Shown: positions 6,201 to 12,276, numbered from the stretch's first letter. The stretch: DNA of 12,276 bases from an uncultured bacterium (GCA_937894665.1 CALAWF010000155.1:1-12276), one strand, 5' to 3'. Numbers and translations: made by a program. Notes: generated by a model not told the origin, from the sequence alone.

Positions 6201-7289
6201 AGAAACAGCAGATGAATAATCCGCATTGATATATTGAGCAATAGCCTTGTAATACTGACTATTGTAATCATTCGGCTTTAATTTAATAGCACTGTCAAAA
6301 TTGCCGATTGCAGAAGAAACCTTTCCTTGCAACAAATCATTCAAACCGATATAAAAATAATAAGAATTATAGTTTGGATTCAATTTCAAAGCCTGACGGA
6401 AATAATCAGTTGATTTTTTCGCATCGTCAGAAGAGAAAGTTTTTTCTGCCTGAGCATAATAAAGTTGTCCCAAACTTGCCAAAGATTCAAAATCGTAAGG
6501 ATTTTTTTCTAATGCCTTTGTAAATGCAACAATGGCATCATCATCCTGTTCCATTCCGGCTCTGGCAACACCGTTCAAATAGTATCCTAAGTAATAGTCA
6601 GGATAATTTGTGATAATATATTGACTTTTAAAAATAGATTCTCTGTAATTTTCTCGTTCAATATCGTCTATCGCATCATATAAATACTTATCATCTCCTT
6701 GAGGGTTGAAAACTTTTCCATACTTTTGCGGACAATTTATCTGTGAAATTTCATCTTTCTTTGGTTGCGGCAAATAAATATGGGAATTTAATTCTACAGC
6801 TTTTGCATAAGATGCTTCATAAGAAGTTTTATTTTGTGCCTTTTGAGCATACATCAATTTTGCGTATAAATTTCCCAACTCAGGATTTTGCAACTGATCT
6901 TGTTTATCAGCTCCCAAAACAACCGCACTCAAAACTTTTGTACCGGTTACAAACTTGTCATCATCAGTTTTCAAATTAATTGCAGTTTGATAATCTTTTT
7001 CTGCCAAATCATAACGACGGAGAGCATAATAAGCATCGCCACGTAATTTATACGCCTCATACTTTTTCGGTTTAGAGGAAATATAAGCATCTAAATACTT
7101 CAAGGATTCTTGATAATTTTTTTGAGAAATCAAATTTTCTGCCGTTTCGAAAGCATCTTTGTTACCCTTGATTACTGAAACTTCTGCCGTATCAGAAACA
7201 GAATCTTCTGCATACACAGAATTTTGGGAGATTGTGTAAGTTCCCATTATCATTAAAACAAGTAATGCACATATCTTCTTATTAACCAT
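3300..7289 (-). CDS. Large exported TPR protein with Pro/Glu- and Lys/Pro-rich tail
   Basis: This protein has 1329 residues. Residues 1-27 are a Sec signal peptide (KK, hydrophobic core, VYA|E), so it is exported. About 44-105 and 200-440 contain tetratricopeptide repeats (for example NYQESLKYLDAYISSKPKKY, YLNGVARAGMEQDDDAIVAF, YKAIAQYINADYSSAVSGA). These are helical scaffolds for binding proteins. About 440-565 is helical without clear repeats. From about 570 to 1010 the chain is low-complexity and rich in Pro, Glu, Val, Thr and Ser. From 1024 to about 1275 it becomes strongly basic with repeated KEKP/KVKKEKP motifs, broken by aromatic patches at 1180-1192 (TSFWDRFKFGKNK) and 1276-1286 (KSFSWWHKKDK). 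GGGG 4-8 nt before the ATG is a modest ribosome site. I do not recognise a named family. The tail may span or bind the cell envelope, but this is inference. Confidence 0.85.
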   Translation of the reverse strand: MVNKKICALLVLMIMGTYTISQNSVYAEDSVSDTAEVSVIKGNKDAFETAENLISQKNYQESLKYLDAYISSKPKKYEAYKLRGDAYYALRRYDLAEKDYQTAINLKTDDDKFVTGTKVLSAVVLGADKQDQLQNPELGNLYAKLMYAQKAQNKTSYEASYAKAVELNSHIYLPQPKKDEISQINCPQKYGKVFNPQGDDKYLYDAIDDIERENYRESIFKSQYIITNYPDYYLGYYLNGVARAGMEQDDDAIVAFTKALEKNPYDFESLASLGQLYYAQAEKTFSSDDAKKSTDYFRQALKLNPNYNSYYFYIGLNDLLQGKVSSAIGNFDSAIKLKPNDYNSQYYKAIAQYINADYSSAVSGANKLLYRHVSNYNSVMYLKALAEYKQGQSDLALEDLEKIYNSTTDIYNSDVKYVSNKEKTLLGYCYYLKALILAQKGMGAKSDLAEAYSNPIIAQLAATEKMLNSYKPSIVDGKVSLADYQTFNKAYNSAIAMLKQSNVEITQEDIDTQYDYIRTTFDDLGVSFVYQNPNYKISAIDNYVFNKYSSKLSAEDFKALADDVTTEEDILALRPKTESAPALTPATPQNALLGDENKTSIAQMLASQSLIQMAVPKELQMMPVAENPIPQETETIVAQTPISENSQIAESSEKIAKVENVEEVPNVQKTVAEQPKEDVKIDVPQERKPVVETVTTVDESSNKIKIVADEIKDSPDFTISYPKETAQSSNVQTVQNEDVKPVEEVAKVDLSEEKAKESMIFKADEQQVQPKEQKPEKVASNKHNMAVTLPLFDETRPVVDAEPEKEPVVEQPKQEVKVVEKHANINSEDFGVTPVKPLPKVDNPEDVVVLEPQSFLANADTQVPTSNLVSKQMENSFAGLKISDDSKKISTDDVQPPQEEPKIVLPEEQVEKVVSSHSSKTVDLSDKIAKDRTNDKPFTTLPAKVETSVPVVIVPEMKTPEIKTPEVKVQEVKTTEKLEEPEQTQTVELRPAYNYGDEEEKVEQPENTVVSDAEETTANVVENSKPQKIKKEKPVKQPKVKKEKPQKVVKEKAEKPIKVKKQKTESLQTVEEKPVKVKPEKVKKEKPAKISKQEKSITSIVNDALGIAPLADSDGAVAQTETPVATVKSKKEKVQKPAKEPKVKVEKAPKPVKEKAVNVQKSTNYEGMKPVVVSEPKQKTSFWDRFKFGKNKIENPEQKVKVQKEKIQKEKPAKLEKEPKVKPVKVKQKKVKAEKVTQEEKAVTQKTPKIKVEKPPKAEKVKTPKVKPEKTQKEKKSFSWWHKKDKSEVQNHTKESLSKIFSKESGNKNEVFVKNDKDKTIIKKLEPKE

Positions 7290-7320
7290 ATTTACCCCGT
7301 CTAAACTAAATCATAACAAG

Positions 7321-7349
7321 ATTATACAATAGAAAATACAATTATTGAA
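7321..7349 (-). promoter_or_regulatory. Predicted promoter of the TPR gene
   Basis: On the minus strand a perfect TATAAT (7326-7321) follows TTCAAT (7349-7344, only 3 of 6 matches) after 17 nt. Transcription would start near 7314, about 25 nt before the ATG. The weak -35 box overlaps the opposite-strand -35 box of the tag gene. Confidence 0.55.
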
Positions 7350-7372
7350 TATTTTATACAATTTGTTATATT
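7345..7372 (+). promoter_or_regulatory. Predicted promoter of tag
   Basis: TTGAAT (7345-7350) and TATATT (7367-7372) are 16 nt apart, 40 nt before the tag start codon. The region is very AT-rich, so other -10 matches (TATAAA at 7372-7377) are possible. Confidence 0.4.
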
Positions 7373-7412
7373 ATAAAACTCAATACAACACAATTTTGAG
7401 GGCTTTAGAATA

Positions 7413-7955
7413 ATGAAAAGATGTTTTTGGGTAGATGAAAAATCAGAGATTTATACAAAATACCACGATGAAGAATGGGGAGTTCCAAAATTCGACGATA
7501 GAGAACTTTTTGAACTTTTGGTTTTAGAATCTTTTCAAGCCGGATTATCTTGGATTACCGTTCTGAAAAAACGAGAAGCCTTTAGAAAATCTTTTGATAA
7601 TTTTGACGTAAAAAAAGTCGCAATTTATAATGAAAATAAAGTGAAAGAACTTCTCCAAAACCCTGCCATAATAAGGAGTAATGGAAAAATTAATGCTGCT
7701 ATAAATAACGCAAAAATATTTATACAAATTCAAAAAGAATTCGGAAGTTTTTCAAAATATATTTGGAACTTTACAAACGGAAAGGTCATAAAAAATACCA
7801 CAGGAGAAACAATCGTTTCATCCCCTCTTTCTGATGAGGTTTCAAAAGACCTAAAAAAACGAGGAATGAAATATGTTGGAACCGTGATAATTTATTCATA
7901 CTTGCAAGCAATCGGCGTTATAGATGACCACGACAAAGATTGCTTCAAATACTAA
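7413..7955 (+). CDS. tag: DNA-3-methyladenine glycosylase I
   Basis: This enzyme removes 3-methyladenine from alkylated DNA, starting base-excision repair in the cytoplasm. The 180-residue protein aligns by eye over its whole length with the E. coli Tag family. It has MKRCFWV at the start, YHDEEWGVP (17-25), the signature ESFQAGLSWITVLKKRE (39-55), IIRSNGKI, LKKRGMKYVGTVIIYSYLQAIG and DDHDKDC near the end. Cys4, His18, His173 and Cys177 occupy the places of the zinc-binding 'zinc snap' of Tag. Glu39 and Trp47 correspond to active-site residues. The start is fixed by the conserved Cys4; GAGGG at 7398-7402 lies 10 nt upstream. It is divergent from the TPR gene and appears to be a single-gene unit. 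Nothing suggests damage. Confidence 0.97.
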   Translation: MKRCFWVDEKSEIYTKYHDEEWGVPKFDDRELFELLVLESFQAGLSWITVLKKREAFRKSFDNFDVKKVAIYNENKVKELLQNPAIIRSNGKINAAINNAKIFIQIQKEFGSFSKYIWNFTNGKVIKNTTGETIVSSPLSDEVSKDLKKRGMKYVGTVIIYSYLQAIGVIDDHDKDCFKY

Positions 7956-8088
7956 AGACCATATCCCATCTCGGCAAACAGCTTTACCATCGAAAAGTCA
8001 AAGACTTTTAAGAGTTTTTATTCCTCTCGGGTGTGAGCCTTAACCGATGTTTCTAATATACCATATGATTTAAGATTTTGTAAACATC

Positions 8089-8114
8089 CGTATTTTTACC
8101 TACGTAAAAATACG
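8089..8114. repeat. Perfect 11-bp inverted repeat (AT-rich hairpin)
   Basis: CGTATTTTTAC (8089-8099) and GTAAAAATACG (8104-8114) pair perfectly around a CTAC loop. It starts on the base after the end of the GATGTTT/AAACATC pairing (8046-8088), so the two helices could stack. It lacks a T tract, so it is not a standard terminator. Confidence 0.6.
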
Positions 8115-8145
8115 ACTAGCCACTTGGGGGAGTTTGACTCTTGAC

Positions 8146-8183
8146 ATCCTTGGGGCGTAAGGGTTTGCGGGAAGGATTTTTTT
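8146..8183 (+). terminator. Intrinsic terminator of an unidentified plus-strand transcript
   Basis: ATCCTT (8146-8151) pairs with AAGGAT (8172-8177). An inner helix CGTAA/TTGCG (8156-8160/8165-8169, one U-G pair) has a GGGT loop, separated by a G-rich internal loop. Seven T follow at 8177-8183. It lies about 190 nt after the tag stop, so it would end either tag read-through or a separate RNA. Confidence 0.55.
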
Positions 8184-8207
8184 GAGGGAAAGGGAAAAGG
8201 AACAGGG

Positions 8208-8332
8208 GAATAAGGAAATAAGTTCGTTACAATTTTATTTGTAGGTCGGCTTTACTAAGCCGACCTACATTTTTTGAATCAAACAGCTTAGTTTAACCCC
8301 TCACCCCAACCCTCTCCCTTGGGCGAGGGAGA
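8208..8332. repeat. Intergenic hairpin-repeat cluster (copy 2)
   Basis: This cluster shares three elements with 1918-2100. A leader, GGAAATAAGTTCGTTA, is at 8214-8229. A TACT-loop hairpin is at 8241-8268. An inverted copy of the CCCTCACCC...CCCTCTCC element is at about 8288-8332 (CCCTC 8310-8314, GAGGG 8325-8329). The remainder up to 8434 shows only short direct repeats such as CTTAATG (8402-8408 and 8410-8416) and no gene. Confidence 0.7.
8241..8268. repeat. TACT-loop hairpin repeat, variant B, copy 2 (12-bp stem)
   Basis: GTAGGTCGGCTT (8241-8252), loop TACT (8253-8256) and AAGCCGACCTAC (8257-8268) form a perfect 12-bp stem. The first 24 bases are identical to 2073-2096; the final CTAC completes the pairing with the GTAG prefix that is unpaired in the other copies. 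This looks like the intact form of the element. Confidence 0.75.
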
Positions 8333-8434
8333 TAATTTTAAGTAATATTCATACTCTAAAGTTTATCCCTCAGAATGACGAAACCGTAAAGACCTTAGAG
8401 CCTTAATGTCTTAATGCCTTATAAAACTTACTGA

Positions 8435-10111
8435 CTAAACATGTTGAGCGAGAGTTTGTTCTTTCACGACATTACGTTTTACTTTTCTAGTTGCTGTGCG
8501 TGGCAAAGGTTCTTTTCTAACCACAATATTTACAGGTCTTTTATATGGAGCCAATTGTACAGACAAATTTTTAACTTCGTGAACAATAAAACTTTCTAAT
8601 TCGTCTTCATTTGAGTACTTCTTCATTACTTCTTCTGTAGGAACAACAACTGTCATAATCTCTTCTGTACCATCTTTAGCACCAGAAGTTCTTGTCGCAC
8701 CGAAAACGCAAACTTCAGCAAAGTTTAAATCGCCTTCCAAAACTGCTTCAACTTCTTCCGGAAATACCTTTTTACCACCTGATAAAACAATCATATTTTT
8801 AATTCTACCTGTAATATAAAGTCTTCCATCTGAATCAAATTCACCAATATCACCGGTATGCAACCATCCATCAGCTTCCAAGACTTCTGCTGTTTTTTCA
8901 GGGTTGTTATAGTAGCCCTTCATAACAGAAGGACCTTTTACCATAAGTTCACCGGTTTCTTCATCAATTTTAGCGTCATAAGAATCTAAAACAGGACCTA
9001 CAGACATCAATTTTCTATCATCTCCTCTATCAACAGAGATGATAGGGCTTGTTTCGGACAAACCATAACATTGGAAAACTTTAATACCAATTCTTTCAAA
9101 GAATTCGCCAACAGTAGGATCAAGTGGAGCACCACCGGTCATAAATCCATAGAAGTTTCCACCAAATTTTGCCAAAATACTTCTAAATAATTGACGTTTA
9201 ATACTGTAATCCGTAATATATTCTGCTGCCGCATATGAACGCTCAAACAACAATTTTTCTTCTGTCGGCAACATTCTAATATCGGCTTCAATTGTGTTTT
9301 TTAACAATTTTAAAAATGCAGGGACAACAATCATAAAATCAATTTTCTTTTCTCTCATATCACCCAAAACATCTTTTGGCTTCAAACTTTGAGGATAAAA
9401 AATTGAAGAACCTCTATTCAAAAAGGTTGAAAACCCAACAGTTAATTCAAACAAATGGTTCATCGGCAAAATTGACAACAAATTAACATTTTCATGTGGC
9501 AAAATTTCCGGCAAAATCTTTGACATCTCTAAAACTTGGGTTGTCATATTTCCAAATGTAGTTTGAACACCCTTTGGAGCTCCTGTTGTGCCTGATGTAT
9601 AAATAATCAAAGCCGTATCTCTCAATGATCTATGACGCCATTTGCATTCTCTGCCTGATGGAAGAGTATATAAGCTAGGGTATTCTGAATCATAGCGAGG
9701 TTCGTCCATAATAATTATGTGTTTAATACTTTCAATTTTCTTTTGCAACTCCAAGCCTTTTTCTAAATTTGCTTGAGATACAGCCAAAACAGATGGTTGG
9801 CAGCTTGAAAGAATTGAAACTAATTCATAAATGGTTAATTTGTTATCAAGAGGAACTGTTACCATGCCTGAAATTACAGCAGCAAACAAGCACGCACCCA
9901 TTTCCGGCATTGATTCGGAGAGAATAGCCAATCTTTCACCTTTTTGCATTTGCAAATCTGTTATCAAATAACTTGCAAATTGTTTTGTCAAAAGCCCTAA
10001 ACCTTTATATGTAAGCTCTTTCCAACCGTATTTATTACGTTTACCCAGAGCAATTCTTTCACCATAAAGTTTTGTATTCTGATCCAAAAGTGATAAAACA
10101 TTCTCTTTCAT
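8435..10111 (-). CDS. AMP-forming long-chain acyl-CoA synthetase / acyl-acid ligase (ANL superfamily)
   Basis: This enzyme activates a carboxylic acid with ATP to an acyl-adenylate, normally passing it to CoA or a carrier protein. The 558-residue chain has all core motifs. The phosphate loop is YTSGTTGAPKG (171-181). The adenine-site motif is YGLSETSP (349-356). Next come GELMVKGPSVMKGYYNNPEKT (387-407), GWLHTGDIGEFDSDGRLYITGR (415-436) and the hinge region with GGKKVFPEEVE (445-455). The catalytic lysine motif is LPRTATRKVKR (536-546), likely Lys543, with Arg where many members have Gly. Length and motifs fit fatty-acid-activating members without extra domains. GGGGAG 10 nt before ATG 10111 supports the start. 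It lies 52 nt after the thioesterase gene, probably in one operon, which suggests recycling of freed fatty acids. Chain length and acceptor (CoA or ACP) cannot be told. Confidence 0.9.
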   Translation of the reverse strand: MKENVLSLLDQNTKLYGERIALGKRNKYGWKELTYKGLGLLTKQFASYLITDLQMQKGERLAILSESMPEMGACLFAAVISGMVTVPLDNKLTIYELVSILSSCQPSVLAVSQANLEKGLELQKKIESIKHIIIMDEPRYDSEYPSLYTLPSGRECKWRHRSLRDTALIIYTSGTTGAPKGVQTTFGNMTTQVLEMSKILPEILPHENVNLLSILPMNHLFELTVGFSTFLNRGSSIFYPQSLKPKDVLGDMREKKIDFMIVVPAFLKLLKNTIEADIRMLPTEEKLLFERSYAAAEYITDYSIKRQLFRSILAKFGGNFYGFMTGGAPLDPTVGEFFERIGIKVFQCYGLSETSPIISVDRGDDRKLMSVGPVLDSYDAKIDEETGELMVKGPSVMKGYYNNPEKTAEVLEADGWLHTGDIGEFDSDGRLYITGRIKNMIVLSGGKKVFPEEVEAVLEGDLNFAEVCVFGATRTSGAKDGTEEIMTVVVPTEEVMKKYSNEDELESFIVHEVKNLSVQLAPYKRPVNIVVRKEPLPRTATRKVKRNVVKEQTLAQHV

Positions 10112-10163
10112 ATTTCCAATTCTCCCCTAACCATTTTTCAAAAAAAATTATATCACAAATTGA

Positions 10164-10934
10164 CTAAATCGCAACATATGAAGCCTTTAGCAAGCACACC
10201 TCTTCGCCTGTTTCGGCTTCTGTTATCAAGTGTTCGGATACCAGATTTTCTCGGTCAATTTTTACAGCAGAAATAATATCATCTCCATATTTAACTTCGT
10301 GTTTGAAATAAATATCCAAAGTTTTTAATTTGTGTTTTGCCCTAAATTCAAAATCCAAAGCCTCCATAGCCCAAGTGATATAAACAGTATTATTTACATG
10401 CCCGTTCATATCCAAGTCGTCATATCGAACATGAAAAACTTTTTCACAATCCTTTTGCGAAATTGGTCTGATTTTTTGCAATGCTAAATCATCATCTCGT
10501 TTTTCAAAAGAGATGAATTGTGGAAATACCTGCGAAATATTTACGATAGATTTTGAATTAAGATTAACAACAAACCAAGATGTAACAGCTCTTAGCAAGT
10601 GTTTTTCTGTTGAAGCATCAAAACACTCAAAATCACGATAAGTTGTCATTCTATTTCCGCCACGGCATTCTGTTAGAATTTTGATTTTATCTACCCCAAT
10701 AGGGTAATCGTCAAATTCAATTCTATAGCGGATTAAGAACCAACCTAAACCTTTTTGAAGCAACGCATCGCAAGACAAATCTTTATCAATTTTATCAATC
10801 GATTTTGCTGCTAAATCTTGCATAAAGTTTAAAAGAACAGCAGGCTTCAATGCGTACTGCATGTCTTTTTCTGACATTGAAACCTGATATGTTCCTTCTA
10901 AAATATATGTGTTATTTTCATCAAAATTTATCAT
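10164..10934 (-). CDS. Acyl-ACP thioesterase, FatA/FatB-like double-hotdog
   Basis: This enzyme hydrolyses acyl-ACP to free fatty acid and ACP, acting in the cytoplasm. The protein has 256 residues, which suits bacterial members. The N-terminal hotdog holds KGLGWFLIRYRIEFDDYP (61-78) and ILTECRGGNRMTTYRDFEC (86-104). The C-terminal hotdog starts near 165 and has the signature RYDDLDMNGHVNNTVYITW (170-188). Asp175, Asn177, His179 and Glu213 have the same spacing (2, 2 and 34 residues) as the catalytic Asp-Asn-His-Glu set described for plant FatB, which strongly supports an active enzyme. It begins 12 nt after the stop of the Na/Pi-PhoU gene and precedes the acyl ligase, implying one transcript. 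The ribosome site is weak (GAGAAG close to the ATG), consistent with coupled translation. Confidence 0.93.
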   Translation of the reverse strand: MINFDENNTYILEGTYQVSMSEKDMQYALKPAVLLNFMQDLAAKSIDKIDKDLSCDALLQKGLGWFLIRYRIEFDDYPIGVDKIKILTECRGGNRMTTYRDFECFDASTEKHLLRAVTSWFVVNLNSKSIVNISQVFPQFISFEKRDDDLALQKIRPISQKDCEKVFHVRYDDLDMNGHVNNTVYITWAMEALDFEFRAKHKLKTLDIYFKHEVKYGDDIISAVKIDRENLVSEHLITEAETGEEVCLLKASYVAI

Positions 10935-10946
10935 AAATCTTCTCTA

Positions 10947-12276
10947 TTATTTTTGAATTGAAAGAGGTTCAACTCCATACTGTTCTCTAAAACTTTCTAC
11001 TGTTTTAGCAAAGTCTTCATTATTTGAATCTTTCAATTTATTTTTCAACACGTGTTTTGGAATAGAAGAATTTACAGACTGAATAATATTTGTAGCAATA
11101 TTAGAACAGTGGTCAGAAATTCTTTCTAAGTCATTCAAGATTTCAGCATAAACGAAACCACGTTTAATATGAATTTTTTCTTTTTTAACACGTTTGATAT
11201 GGTTTTTCTTAGCCGTATAAGCAATATCATCAACAACTTGTTCTAAAGGTTCAACATGATATGCCTGAATTAAATTGTGTTCAACAAAAGCATTAACCGT
11301 AACGTCGAACACTTCTTTCACAGCGTTTACAACATGTTTTAATTCTTCAACTGTTTCAGGTAAAAGTTTCCATTCTTTTCTATGCATTTTGTCTGCCAAA
11401 TTCAAAATATGGATTGCGTGGTCCGCAATTTTTTCAAAATCTGAAATTGAAAGAATAAGTTGGGAAATCTTGTTGCTATCTTCATCTGACAATTCTGTAC
11501 CGGAAAGTTTTTGTAAAAATGATTCCAAAGTATCTTGATATTTGTCGATTAAAACTTCGTTTTTGTTAATTACTTCCGCAACTTTTGGATTGTACTGTTT
11601 CAACATTCTTACAGACATTACCAATGTATCACGGGTAATTTTTGCCATTGTACCGGTAGCTTTGTAGCATTGGTTAATTGCAATAGATGGAGTGAGAAGT
11701 AATCTTTCATCAAGAATAACTTCTTTTTCATCCTTTTTATCTTTAACTAAAATATAAGCAAGTTTTTCCATTTGTTTTGCAAAAGGGAATAACAAAGCAG
11801 TAGTTGCAATGTTAAATATAGAATGACAAACCGCAATACCGAAAGGGTTTGTAGCTTCTGCAAACGGATAATTTATAAAGTAATGTCCAAATTCATAAAT
11901 AGGTAAGAAAATTAACGCACCTAATACGTTAAACATTACGTGAACAACAGAAACTCTTTTCGCATTTGTATTTACACCGATACTGGATAAAACAGCCGTG
12001 ATACAAGTACCGATATTTTGACCAATAATAATTGGAACAGCTACGGCATAAGAAATTCCACCGGTCATAGATAATGCTTGCAACATACCAACAGAAGCAG
12101 CAGAACTTTGAATGATTGCAGTTACAACTGCACCAACTAATAAACCTAAAATAGGATTTTTAAATAAAGTCAAAGCATGTGAAAATCTAGGGTCATCGGC
12201 AAGTGGAGCCATAGAAGTTGACATCAATTGCATACCATACATCAATACAGCAAAACCTATTAAAAATCCCCCAACA
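10947..12276 (-). CDS. Na+/phosphate cotransporter family protein with C-terminal PhoU domain (N-terminus outside window)
   Basis: The frame stays open to the window edge (VGGFLIGFAVLMYGMQL precedes the TTG/ATG at 12245-12240), so the visible 443 or so residues are the C-terminal part. By comparison with the family, roughly 150 residues, including the first Na_Pi repeat, lie outside. The visible membrane part is the second repeat: GLLVGAVVTAIIQSSAASVGMLQAL and IIIGQNIGTCITAVLSSIG, then hydrophobic helices up to TALLFPFAKQ. The soluble part (about the last 220 residues) is a PhoU-like helical bundle with ISDFEKIADHAIHI and LNDLERISDHCSNIA, the two paired D-x-E-R/K-I-x-D-H-type metal-site motifs. 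Such proteins move phosphate across the inner membrane or regulate its level. The glutamine-serine motif reads QSSAA rather than QSSSA. It is first of the visible three-gene operon. Confidence 0.92.
   Translation of the reverse strand, partial: VGGFLIGFAVLMYGMQLMSTSMAPLADDPRFSHALTLFKNPILGLLVGAVVTAIIQSSAASVGMLQALSMTGGISYAVAVPIIIGQNIGTCITAVLSSIGVNTNAKRVSVVHVMFNVLGALIFLPIYEFGHYFINYPFAEATNPFGIAVCHSIFNIATTALLFPFAKQMEKLAYILVKDKKDEKEVILDERLLLTPSIAINQCYKATGTMAKITRDTLVMSVRMLKQYNPKVAEVINKNEVLIDKYQDTLESFLQKLSGTELSDEDSNKISQLILSISDFEKIADHAIHILNLADKMHRKEWKLLPETVEELKHVVNAVKEVFDVTVNAFVEHNLIQAYHVEPLEQVVDDIAYTAKKNHIKRVKKEKIHIKRGFVYAEILNDLERISDHCSNIATNIIQSVNSSIPKHVLKNKLKDSNNEDFAKTVESFREQYGVEPLSIQK

Larger units (their letters stand above)
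7956..8207. other. Gene-free, structured intergenic stretch after tag
   Basis: No convincing reading frame is present. Several inverted repeats are. AAAAGTC/GACTTTT (7993-7999/8003-8009) may help end tag transcription. GATGTTT/AAACATC is at 8046-8052/8082-8088. Directly adjoining it is an 11-bp perfect hairpin at 8089-8114. The stretch ends with an intrinsic terminator at 8146-8183. CATCG at 7988-7992 could pair with CGATG at 8045-8049, competing with the 8046-8088 pairing. A plus-strand non-coding RNA or long 3' UTR is possible, but it matches no RNA family I can recognise (checked by eye for tRNA, tmRNA, SRP RNA, RNase P RNA, 6S RNA and common riboswitches). Confidence 0.4.

Noticed and set aside
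3414..6979. Several plus-strand open frames of 60-130 codons antisense to the TPR gene
   Set aside because: They are Phe/Leu- or Gln/Leu-rich translations of the opposite strand of Lys/Glu/Pro-rich codons, with no ribosome sites or recognisable domains.
8141..8146. Perfect TTGACA as a promoter -35 box
   Set aside because: No -10-like sequence lies 16-18 nt downstream; the bases there belong to the terminator hairpin.
7956..8185. Known RNA classes: tRNA, tmRNA, SRP RNA, RNase P RNA, 6S RNA, c-di-GMP, cobalamin or ydaO riboswitch
   Set aside because: None of their conserved motifs could be found by eye on either strand; GGCAAAC at 7973-7979 resembles part of a c-di-GMP riboswitch but the second conserved block is missing.

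Overview
The window looks like chromosomal DNA of an AT-rich bacterium. My best guess is a gut member of the Vampirovibrionia/Melainabacteria (Gastranaerophilales-like). The guess rests mainly on the prepilin leader (FTLAEVLITLGIIGVVAGMTIP), a form I associate with that group, and on the low GC. It is not proven, because the window holds no rRNA or other marker gene. I found no CRISPR array, IS element, prophage gene or tRNA.

Layout. (1) 1-1914: a divergent drug-efflux locus. An RND pump gene (only its first 42 codons are here) follows a membrane-fusion protein gene on the minus strand. A MarR-family regulator is read the other way. The gap between them holds two back-to-back sigma70-type promoters whose -35 boxes overlap, and a palindrome over the efflux start point. 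(2) 1915-2170: no gene, but a cluster of short hairpin repeats that recur at 8208-8332. (3) 2175-3239: a 67-residue Cro/C1-type regulator, divergent from a lone secreted prepilin-like protein. (4) 3266-7289: a bidirectional terminator, then a 1329-residue exported TPR protein with a very long Pro/Glu/Val-rich and finally Lys/Pro-rich tail. (5) 7413-7955: tag, encoding 3-methyladenine DNA glycosylase I, divergent from the TPR gene. (6) 7956-8434: about 480 bp without a convincing gene, with several hairpins, one good intrinsic terminator and a second set of the hairpin repeats. (7) 8435-12276: three minus-strand genes in a probable operon: a Na/Pi cotransporter-PhoU protein (N-terminus outside the window), an acyl-ACP thioesterase and an AMP-forming acyl-CoA/acyl-acid ligase.

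How they fit. The MarR protein probably represses the efflux operon and perhaps itself. The small HTH protein may control the prepilin gene across their shared intergenic region. The thioesterase and ligase form a logical pair: one releases a fatty acid from acyl carrier protein and the other re-activates it. Their linkage to a phosphate transporter is less expected. Nothing here is clearly a new defence or biosynthetic system. The least explained parts are the hairpin-repeat family, the structured 7956-8185 region and the tail of the large TPR protein.
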